Positions 25,924-35,607 of a DNA stretch of 64,000 nt are shown here, in pieces (positions within the stretch are counted from its first letter, which is position 1; every line of letters begins with the position of its first letter). Made by a program: the position numbers and the translations under genes. The DNA lies in assembly GCF_000002985.6 (NCBI RefSeq), contig NC_003284.9, forward strand, positions 12,090,001 through 12,154,000, given 5' to 3'. Source of the stretch: Caenorhabditis elegans. Its lineage: Eukaryota; Nematoda; Chromadorea; Rhabditida; Rhabditidae. The notes below the pieces were generated by a model. That model did not search any database and had not been told where the DNA came from. It saw only the letters and a list, made by a program, of their open reading frames with translations.

Positions 25924-26614
25924 AGAATAAATATTTGCCGATTGAATTTCATTAATTTTTTCAGGTTATAAGTACTAAGATTATATCAAGTTCTGTCAAT
26001 ATGGAAAAAAACTCAATATTATGTCAATAAGTTAAATTAATATTGAAATCCCAATGCAAAATCAGAATATATGGGGTTTAAAGAAATTCGAACAAAAGAT
26101 ATAAATTGCAAGGAGAAGGAAAGAAGAAGAAACCGAATGGTTTCTTGATAAAACTGAAGTGAAAATTTGAGCACTGCATTGTTCTTTCAATTTATTGTTC
26201 ATTTTTATAGTAACGCTTTTTTTTGTCATTCAACCTCTTACAAAAAAAAACTCCCTCAAAAAAAACTAAAATTATAATGCTATGACAAATGACGTGCAAA
26301 CATCATGTACATAAATAAGGGTTCGAGAGAGAAACGGTCCATGTGATGCCTTCGCCGAATAGGAGACCTATTGGGGCTGACGCCAAACATTTCCATATGT
26401 TAAAATTAGAAGATGCCAACCATAATTCCGTATGAGAATTGTCGCATGAGATACTTTTTAAAATAACAATAATATCCCATTTTGTCTTGCTTTATCCCAT
26501 ATTCCCCGAGAAAAACTTATCATTTTGTTTTAATTTCAATGCAAAAACACAATGCACTAATACCATTTTCATCTCACAAATAATACAATTCGAGTTCAAT
26601 TTCCTAGTCGTTGT
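25924..26614. other. Intergenic, convergent 3' ends
   Basis: 691 bp between the LGC-C stop and the kinase stop. An AATAAA lies directly after the LGC-C stop (near 25927). No other feature is seen. Confidence 0.5.
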
Positions 26615-27763
26615 CTACTGAAGAATGAGCTTTCCGTTGACCATCTCATAATCAATTGGTGAGTTACAGTCAAATCGAACAATAGATTTTCTCAGGAAAC
26701 GAAGAATTTCCTGATTATCAAGAGTATCTTCGGTCATCCAGTTCATGATCACATTGTACAGCTCATAAGTCCATTTGCGGTTACCGATATAAAGCCAGTC
26801 TCTGTTCGAATGCTGAAAATTGTTGTTATTTCATTTTACTCTCTAATGGTGACTTACAAATTCCATTTTTGCATCGTACATTTCAGTTAGGCTACCGCCC
26901 AAGTTTTTGCCATGCAGTTCAACACATAAATAAATTAGCGAAATCCAGTCATCTCTACAAGTGTGCGGATTTCCCTTCATGACTGACAGGCTAGAATGTA
27001 CACAACGATGAAACTGATAGTCCTCCTTCTGTGGTGCCAACTTTCATTTTTCTCATTTTTCCATCGAATGGCAAATCCGAAATCCGAAAGTTTCACACGA
27101 CACTGCTGAAAATCAAGTAATTAGGAAATTACTTAGTACTTAGTACTTACCTTCTTTTCAAGGGTAAGCAGAACATTTTGGCTGTGTACGTCCCTATGAA
27201 TGAAGCCAGCATTATGGATTTCAGACAAAGTCGATCCCAATTTCCACGCAATACGGAGCACGTTCTCTGTCGACAACGGCTTATTGTTGTTGCGAGCAAC
27301 CACATCTGACAAACTCGGTCCCTCCAAAGAGAGAACTGCAAAGAAACGTATTTTATCTGTAAAATCCTTAAATAAACTAACCGATGCAATTCCATCCTAC
27401 GTGAGTGAAATGATGGAGCAACTTCGGAATTCCAGATACGTGACCACAACTCTTGAAAACTTCTAGTTCTCTATCAAAACTCACATCCCGTTTCATATTT
27501 TTATACTTGGACACAATCTTTGCCACCATTGGAACACTCAGATCTTGCTTATCAATCACACGCCATACGGCTCCGAACTGCCCATTACCAATTTTACGCA
27601 CCAACGTGTATCTTTTGTGAATGAGACGGTTTTGGGCCAGATAAGCTCTGAAATACGTTGATGAAAAAAAGAAAAAATTATTATCCACCCAAATGAAAGA
27701 TCGATATCAACTTGCCCGGTATGAAAGTTTAGTTTGCAAAAAAGTATGAAAAACTTACAACAT
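26615..27763 (-). CDS. CK1/TTBK-like protein kinase, probably disrupted
   Basis: Five exons: 27763-27759 (MetLeu), 27647-27382, 27335-27151, 27105-26858, 26812-26615. Seen: glycine loop GNGQFGAVW, VAK lysine, the CK1-like hinge region LSLEGPSLSDV, HRDVHSQN, DFG, RDDW. Two oddities. The lysine of the HRDxKxxN catalytic motif is histidine. And exon 4 is 248 nt although both neighbours need a multiple of 3: the DFG part reads in one frame and SSLSVMKG...RDDWISLIYLCVEL in another, so about one base is missing near 27000. A 59-nt intron (donor GTTGGC, acceptor CTGTCAG) would restore the frame but drop the conserved block before RDDW. It may be a pseudogene or a divergent pseudokinase. Nematodes have a large, largely sperm-expressed CK1 expansion. 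It lies inside the receptor cluster on the opposite strand. Confidence 0.7.
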
Positions 27764-28639
27764 TTTCGAAGTGAATGAAGTTCCTTGGTGAATTATTCGG
27801 AATCAAAACCGATAAACGAGAGACGAAAAAAACAGCCGACGAGAGCGATCGAACAATCGAGAAATGATTTTAAAACTGAATTTTCTCGACAGATTGACAA
27901 TTTTTTATTTCACGTTTTCGACTTTTTTTTCTCTTTTTCGACTTTTTTTCGACGACTTTTTTGGTTTCAAGATTTAGAAAAACTTCTATGAATTTACCTA
28001 CTTACGTTTGGAGCCAAGGTACGGATCTGGTAATTCAGGGTACAGAGTAATCAAATACCAGCTTTCAGATTTTCGCTGTTTCAAGTGAAAATATAGGTCA
28101 CGACCTGATTTTAGTTGAGGACCATGTTGCAGATCTGGAATTTCAGGGTTAAGCTAAACCAGGTACGATCTTTCAGATTTTCATGTGCTCAAGTGAAAAT
28201 ATAGGTCACGGCCTGATTTCTGTTAAAATAAACGAGGCGGATTTGAAATTTAAATTTTATTGGTAATAGGTTAGAGGAAAATGTATGGGCTCTCAGATTT
28301 TAACATTTTTTTACGGGCGAACTCTCATCTCCTGATTTGACCTACGTTGTGAAGTTGACATTTTATGCATCAATAAAAGTTTCGAAAAATAACACTTGAG
28401 GGTGTGGATCATGATTAATATGCAAGTTATTTGATAGTTTCTGATTATTTTTAAATTGTCATCCTCTAGCTCTAGGCAAAAATATGAACTAAATCATATC
28501 ACGTGTTTGTTTGTGTCTAACAGGTGCAAAAATTCGTGAGTTCGCTCAAAATGGTGACTTATTTAGTTTCGAGTTTCATTTTTCCGTTTTACTCTCTGAC
28601 TTTAGATTTGCTCACTCTTTATTTGGATTTGTTGCACAA
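27764..28639. other. Intergenic, kinase to LGC-D
   Basis: Divergent promoter region. It contains a two-copy tandem repeat (28015-28225). The stretch at 28540-28639 before LGC-D closely resembles the stretch before LGC-E, so the promoters were duplicated with the genes. Confidence 0.5.
28015..28225. repeat. Imperfect tandem duplication, ~110-bp unit, two copies
   Basis: The motif series GATCTGG-AATTTCAGGGT-TTTCAGATTTTC-CAAGTGAAAATATAGGTCACG-CCTGATTT occurs twice, at about 28022-28110 and 28134-28219, with similar spacing and scattered substitutions. Confidence 0.75.
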
Positions 28640-30661
28640 ATGTATCTAGGTTTTATTGTCACATTATTTTCATTTTCTGACATTTCCGCATTTTATCATG
28701 ATCCAGGATTATATGGTAAAGTTTGGATCAACTTGATAGTTTTCTTTTTCTGAACTCGATTTTTTTTCAGCACCCGGTTGGATAGACTATCTTAACCTCC
28801 AGGAAAACCTCACCAACGATTTGTTTGCCAACTATGACCCAACAATTTCTACGGTTTACGCTGACAGTGCGTTTTTTTAACATTTGAGATCAATAAAGGC
28901 CCAAACAACATTTTCAGTAGCCGACTGGGAACCATTAGGTGACAACCCAAGAACAATTGATCGCTGGAATTATACAATTTTGCTATATTACCTGAAATTG
29001 GTAGAAGTGCAAGAACCAGCAGAAAAAGTATCAGTTGTGTTGGAACTTGTTGAGGTTGGGTAAAAATTTATTGAATACTGTAACAGTAAATTAACAAAAA
29101 TAACTACATATTTGTTTGTTCATTCCAAAATTTAATGTCAAATTTCGTACATTTTTTTAAAATTTACGTTTGAAGTTTTGAATAGGAACCCAACCATTGG
29201 TTCCAATTTAAATTTACATTGACTAAAAAAAAGGTAAGGTTTCCTTTTCTTCAAAAACACTTTCAAACACATTGCAACTTTTTTTTGTTCTAATGAAAAA
29301 TATTAATTTAGCGATGGTATGATCCAAGACTTTCGTGGAACATCTCGTTATATTCCAATGTTTCAACAATTTTTGCGAGGCAAGAAAAAGTTTGGAGTCC
29401 AACATTGTCGCCTTTTGGAGTGTAAGATTTTTAGAAATTAATATTCGAGACGTATCTTTAACTTCAGAAATGAAATTATCGACTTTCGAGATCAAGATTT
29501 TCGGCTCATCTCCATTGACTTTACTGGGTATCTGAATGATTATTTGTCTGTCCGGGTTTCGGCAAACTGTCCTATGGACGTTTCAAGATTCCCATTTGAT
29601 TCGCAAACCTGCCAAATCAGATTCTGTTTACCTATATTCAACATACGGCAAGTCAAAATTCTCAACGAAATTTATGAAGGTATCCTGCAAGAAAAAATAA
29701 TCAAAACTATGGTAAGAATTCACATGGTGATTGCATGCCATGCTATGTATACAGGGAAACTCCGAATGGAAAGTTGTCAGTCTTACTAATCGTGTGGAGC
29801 AGCTGAAGTATGATGACGATTACGGAAATATGGATTTGGTGGGTTGAGTGAAAAATAAATTACAAAAATTGAAAGCACAAATTCAGGCAGTTTTTGAAAT
29901 TACAATAAGAAGAAATCCACTGTACTACATCTACATGATAGTTTTCCCTTCTTTTGTCATAAATGGAATTTCAATAGTTGGTATTTTCTTGAAGAGTGCC
30001 GACAAAATGTCAAAGGTAATTTTTTTCAAAGTTTACTGAAAGAACCCAAAAGTATCTAAACACTTTTGTCACATATTTTTTCATATAGACAACTTGTTCT
30101 TCAAAGCTTTCTTAATCAATTCTATTGATTCGCAGTTTAAAAATTCTCAGAACATCTTTTTTTTTCTCTCAACGTTTGCATTCATGTTTGATGAAAATTG
30201 TTGTTTGATGAAAAAAAATTTTTAAATTTTTAAACAAACTTGAAAAAAGTGAAAAAAAATTATAGTCATGCCATGTTTTCAGCTTAACGTTGGTCTCACA
30301 AACATAATGACCATGACATTTATCCTCGGAGTGATGGCTGATAAGATACCAAGAACCGGAAGCATTCCATTACTTGGAATTTACATTATTATAAATCTTC
30401 TAATTATGATAATTGCCATTACAGTTGTTGTTCTAATCACTGAACTTCGCCAATGGGCTGTGCCCCGGCTCAAACTCAAAAAGAGTTACATGAGGTGACT
30501 CAGATCAAATATTTCGTGCAAAAAGTAACATAGTTTATTTCAGCAGGAAACTAGAAACGTTTCTGGGCTCGCCAATTGAGTACACCTGTGCAATTCTATT
30601 GGAGTTTCTGACAACCGCTAATTTTTTCGTTATGATTGGATTTTGGTTTGAGGATTTATAA
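28640..30661 (+). CDS. LGC-D: orphan Cys-loop ligand-gated ion channel subunit
   Basis: Nine exons (28640-28715, 28771-28866, 28918-29054, 29312-29421, 29468-29711, 29755-29838, 29887-30015, 30283-30494, 30544-30661) give 401 residues. The first in-frame ATG gives a signal peptide (YLGFIVTLFSFSDISA). WSPTLSPFG, Cys-loop CPMDVSRFPFDSQTC, M1-M4 and a short basic M3-M4 loop are present, ending FWFEDL. From about 29625 to just past the stop it is nearly identical, introns included, to LGC-E. Upstream the two are clearly diverged paralogues. The intron after exon 5 is 43 nt here and 1318 nt in LGC-E. Confidence 0.9.
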
Positions 30662-31584
30662 AAATGAATGAAAAACGTGTCAGAATCAATTAAAATAAAA
30701 GTTCCGTGGGTGTTTGCGGCAATTGTTTATGTATTACACCTGTGCGAGTAAACCTGAAAAGGGAATTTTGAAAAGTATATGATTTGATGATCGCAAAAGA
30801 AATACAACTTTTTATCAGAGAAAATGTTTTAATTTGTCGTAAAAACTTTGTAATATGAATAAAATTCAAAGAACATTTAGTATGACGTTATGTTGGCAAG
30901 AGTTAAGGAATTAACGCATTGAAACGTGATACATCGAAAAATTAAAGGAAATTGAACAGTAAGAAAAAAAAAGCAATATTTTGATATTTTACAAATCAAA
31001 TTATCGTTAAACCCTTCCTAAACCCAGGAAAAACACGATGTGTTAAAACTCTCAAACTGGAATACACGGAAAACAAAAAGAAATCTCTTTAAAAATCAGT
31101 AAAAAAATCATAAAATTAACCAAAAATCTGGAAACGGAAACGTCGAGCCTCACTGTGTTCACTTAACTAAAAACACCTATTTCTTTTGCACAAAACAAGA
31201 GAATGACAAATTGTTGCACAAATTGAACCTTCTGCCCAACTTTGTGTAATTTTCTTTGAACCAAACTTGAGCATTAAGCTAGGGCCTCATGCCGAGGGGT
31301 CTGCCCGATTCGGCACCTGTGTACTGCTATAAACTGCTATAAACTGAAACTCATTCAGGTTCGATCCATTAATCCTATCTGTTTTATAGTCTTTGCTCTT
31401 TTTTTTGAAACACCATATTCTGTATACATAATGAAGCTCAAAATTTTCACGTGTTTGTTCCTGTCTCACAAATGCAAAATTCTTGAGTTCGTTCAAAGTG
31501 GACTAGTTTAGTTTCGAGTTTCATTTTTTATTTCGCTTTTTGACTTTAGATATTGCTCACTCTATATTTGGTTTTGTCTCACAA
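30662..31584. other. Intergenic LGC-D to LGC-E
   Basis: 923 bp. It contains a small GC-rich hairpin-capable stretch near 31289-31316 (TGCCGA...TCGGCA) and a promoter-proximal block homologous to that of LGC-D. No gene is seen. Confidence 0.5.
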
Positions 31585-34500
31585 ATGTTCTTAGGCATCA
31601 TTGGTACACTATTTTCAATTTGTGAAATTGCAACATTTTATTATAATCCAGTGTTATACGGTAAGAGTTGAAAAGCATTTTTTTCTGAACGTTGTGGGAT
31701 TTTTTCAGTACCCGATTGGATAGACTATCTTAACCATCAAGACAATCTCACTAGAGACTTATTTGCCAACTATGATCCAACAATTTCTTCGGTGTACTCT
31801 AGTTGTGAGTTTATAACTTTCATGATAATTCAATGATGCTTTAAACTGAAGCTTTTGACTACGAACCATCACATAACCACACAAGAACAGTTGATCGCTG
31901 GAACTATACCATTTTACTTTATTACCTGAAGTTGGTGGAGGTGCAAGAGCCAGAAGAAAAAGTATCAGTTGTTTTGGAACTTGTGGAGGTAAGATCTAAA
32001 GACTGGTCCTAGTCCTTATTGAAACAAACGAGAATGCGAGCTCGTCATATTCGACGACAATGCGTCTTCAACTCATCAGAGAAAAAACCGCTAGTTCGTC
32101 CAGCTACCTGCTGATTTATATTCTGATTAATTATCTAAAAATTATCTAAATATCTAAAAGTTATCAAAATCAGCTAAATTTTGCATTGAAACTTTTCATT
32201 TACAATATATGTATTGAATGTACGCCTGACCACATGCCCATACGTGCGTGCATAAAGCCATGTTCATTAAAAAATTTATTTGAAGTTTAAACAGTTCTAT
32301 TGAAATTAAGAAAACATAGTTTTGCTACACCAAAAGATGATTTCCTCACAATAGGAATACAAAAAATCGGTTGCATGCGCTTTCCTTCCATTAAAACCCT
32401 TTATAGTGCAAAATATTTTTAGCAATGGTATGACCCCAGACTCTCCTGGAACTCCTCGTTATATTCCAATATTCCAACAGTTTTCGTAAGACAGGAAAAA
32501 GTGTGGAGTCCGACATTATCGGCATTTGGAGTGTAAGGGTTGTAAACTAAGTATCCAAACAAATTTTCTAATTCTAGAAACGAAATAATTGACTTCCGAG
32601 ATCAAGATTTTCGGATAGTATCCATTGACGATATAGGTTATATCCAGGACTATTTGTCAGTGCGAGTGTCATCAAATTGTCCAATGGATGTTTCCAGATT
32701 CCCGTTTGATTCTCAGACTTGTCAAATTTGTTTTTGTTTACCTATATTCAACATACGGCAAGTCAAAATTCTCAACGAAATTTATGAAGGTATCCTGCAA
32801 GAAAAAATAATCAAAACTATGGTAAGAATTCACAGTGATCACGTTCTGCGCCTGGCGCGCGATAATAAGGGAATCCGCCTGGCGCGCGTACCTCAAGCGC
32901 AAAGGGCGCGCTCGAGGCGCGCATAGTATGCGCTCTGAATGCGAATAGAGTCTGGCAAGAACGAAGCAGAAACAAGAAAATAAAATAAACGTGATTTTTT
33001 CTGAACTTTATAGACTAATAACTATGTAATCAAGAGTATGAATGAGTAAATGTTCAAAATGGAACTTTTATTGGCTCGAGGTTGCAGTTGTCAATTGGTA
33101 CACAATTAATAGGAAACTATGGTGATATGTTTGTGTATATATTGATCCGTATATAAGAAAGTACCGGCATATAGGCAATTTATAGTTGTTTTGACTTCCC
33201 AATCCTCAAATTCACGTAGAAAAAACATAATCCTCACATCGTCGACGCTCTGTGCGCGGATCGTTCACACTCTGTACGCGCCCCGTGTGCGCCCCGTGCG
33301 CACGCCCTCCGCCAATCGCGGCCGCGGCCTAGATTTCAACTCTGCCAAATTTTTCAAGCTGTGTTTTTTTTAAAGTTTTTTTCGACTTTACACATTTTCT
33401 ATATTTTTTATTTATTTTTCAATTAAATATTAATGAAAAAATTTGCAGAAAATGTACAAATGCCGGTACGAAACAAATCATTGGAGGATTATAATGAAAG
33501 AGTTCATCGGTAAGATTATAAAAAGAATTTATTCGAAATAAGTAATAATTTGATAACGATCCGGTCTTCAAACTCTTCTATGCATCGTATTTATTTAAAA
33601 ATAAACAGAAATTTTGTATTTTCAGAAAAGCAGCAAAGTATGGAGACGATTTGGATTCACCACCTCCTCCGACAGCATATGCACGAGAGACCTTTGGAAA
33701 AAAGATTTTTGGAGTTGTATATTTTCCCAAATACTTGTAAGTTTTTCTTCTTCAAATGAACATGAAAATGTTTCGATGAATGAAATTAACTTCTTTCTTT
33801 TTGCAGGTCCATCGGAAGAACTTGAGGAACTCCAACAGAAAAAGAAGGGGACTCGCTACACAATGGAAGTTTTTAATTTTGAAGTGTTAATTTTTTTTAA
33901 AAGATTTTCAATTTAATAAAATAAAATTTAAATACAATCAGTATTCCAAGTTGTCAATGTATTTTATAAAATAATGAAGGGATGGGGAACGAGCCGTGGC
34001 CAAATCCGTATGAAATGCGCCGGGCGCTCGCAGAGAGTGCGCCGGGCGCTCGCGACATTATTACTAGCGCGCTCCGTCCGCGCGCCCGGGGCGAAACGTG
34101 CGCGCGCCAGGAGTAGCAAAGTGCCGAGTATGTATACAGGGAAACTCCGAATGGAAAGTTGTCAGTCTTACTAATCGTGTGGAGCAGCTGAAGTATGATG
34201 ACGATTACGGAAATATGGATTTGGTGGGTTGAGTGAAAAATAAATTACAAAAATTGAAAGCACAAATTCAGGCAGTTTTTGAAATTACAATAAGAAGAAA
34301 TCCACTGTACTACATCTACATGATAGTTTTCCCTTCTTTTGTCATAAATGGAATTTCAATAGTTGGTATTTTCTTGAAGAGTGCCGACAAAATGTCAAAG
34401 GTAATTTTTTTCAAAGTTTACTGAAAGAACCCAAAAGTATCTAAACACTTTTGTCACATATTTTTTCATATAGACAACTTGTTCTTCAAAGCTTTCTTAA

Positions 34501-35048
34501 TCAATTCTATTGATTCACAGTTTAAAAATTCTCAGAACATCATTTTTTTTTCTCTCAAACTTTGCATTCATGTTTGATGAAAATTGTTGTTTGATGAAAA
34601 AAAAATTGTAAAATTTTTAAACAAACTAGAAAAAAGTGAAAAAAAATTATAGTCATGCCATGTTTTCAGCTTAACGTTGGTCTCACAAACATAATGACCA
34701 TGACATTTATCCTCGGAGTGATGGCTGATAAGATACCAAGAACCGGAAGCATTCCATTACTTGGAATTTACATTATTATAAATCTTCTAATTATGATAAT
34801 TGCCATTACAGTTGTTGTTCTAATCACTGAACTTCGCCAATGGGCTGTGCCCCGGCTCAAACTCAAGAAGAGCTACATTAGGTGATTCGGATCAAATATT
34901 CCGTGCGAAAAGTAACATAATTTATTTCAGCAGGAAGCTAGAAACGTTTCTGGGCTCGCCAATTGAGTACACCTGTGCAATTCTATTGGAGTTTCTGACA
35001 ACCGCTAATTTCTTCGTTATTATTGGATTTTGGTTTGAGGATTTATAA
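31585..35048 (+). CDS. LGC-E: orphan Cys-loop channel subunit with an insertion in intron 5
   Basis: Nine exons (31585-31660, 31709-31804, 31852-31988, 32423-32532, 32578-32821, 34140-34223, 34272-34400, 34670-34881, 34931-35048) give 401 residues, and all phases close. It has a signal peptide, WSPTLSAFG, the Cys-loop CPMDVSRFPFDSQTC, M1-M4 and an FWFEDL end. Just after the Cys-loop the usual QIRF/QIKF is QICF, an extra cysteine. Intron 5 is 1318 nt, because about 1.3 kb of GC-rich-ended DNA with its own small frame sits inside a 43-nt ancestral intron. Splice sites are intact, so the gene can still be expressed if the intron is removed. The 3' half is a near-copy of LGC-D. The exon-3 acceptor is AAG. 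Confidence 0.87.
32840..34130. mobile_element. ~1.3-kb insertion with GC-rich CGCGCC ends in LGC-E intron 5
   Basis: Alignment with LGC-D intron 5 leaves GTAAGAATTCACA on the left and TATGTATACAG on the right; everything between is extra. Both ends are unusually GC-rich for this genome and carry short inverted motifs: CCTGGCGCGCG twice on the left, GCGCGCGCCAGG on the right. The right side also has a direct repeat of GCGCCGGGCGCTCGC, and a third GC block lies at 33240-33335. Perfect terminal repeats and a target duplication are not visible, so the element class is open. A three-exon reading frame lies at 33433-33825. Confidence 0.65.
33433..33825 (+). CDS. Nested small three-exon reading frame, function unknown
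   Basis: Exons 33433-33509, 33626-33736 and 33807-33825 have good donors (GTAAGA, GTAAGT) and acceptors (TTTTCAG, TTTTTGCAG) and give 68 residues beginning MKKFAENV and containing KAAKYGDDLDSPPPPTAYAR. The same splice sites also keep a second frame open, from the ATG at 33450 (MYKCRYE...) to about 33915, ending in a charged segment with EELEELQQKKKG. I recognise neither product. It may be a real gene nested in the LGC-E intron or a gene fragment carried by a mobile element. It lies on the LGC-E strand. Confidence 0.4.
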
Positions 35049-35607
35049 AATGAATACTTTCTAGGCACACGCGTGCGTTGATGTATCAAAATTACTTGGT
35101 AATGTCCGTGGTAGTTGCAGTTCATAAAATTATTTTTCTGAAGCATATAATTTCAATGTTTTCAAAAAGTTTGCACCCAAGAGTTTCCGTTTTGGGCATG
35201 CTCGCGTTTCACTTGGTTGACTAGTTTCAAGAAAAAAAGCAAAATTAGCTAGCTAAATTAAAGGTGTGAGAAATGAAGCTGGTCATTTGTTTTTATGCGT
35301 TTTAAGTCTTGTACTTTCTGGAACTCGGTTGTTCCTTCCTTTGTGACAGCGCTAATGTTTATAATCTAAAAAATGTTTATTTGGTTTTAACTTGATGTGT
35401 TTGTCTTGTTGTTTCTTTTTTTAACTCAAAATTGATCTGAGTAATCTTTTGTCGCTTCATATTTTGTGTGGCATTAAACTTTTGAAGTTCCTTTTTAGGC
35501 ACACATCTTTACCACAATCTATCCCACAGAGTTTCAAATTACACTTTCCCAAAAAGTGTTTAGTATTCTGACACTTTATTGAGCACTTGGTATATCTTCT
35601 TTGGCCA
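35049..35607. other. Intergenic LGC-E to LGC-F
   Basis: 559 bp of AT-rich sequence. No further feature is recognised. Confidence 0.5.

Noticed and set aside
27041-27096. Intron removing the kinase DFG region to repair the frame (83 nt, GTGAAA donor)
   Set aside because: It keeps phase but deletes the most conserved motif. A lesion or the 59-nt alternative is more plausible.
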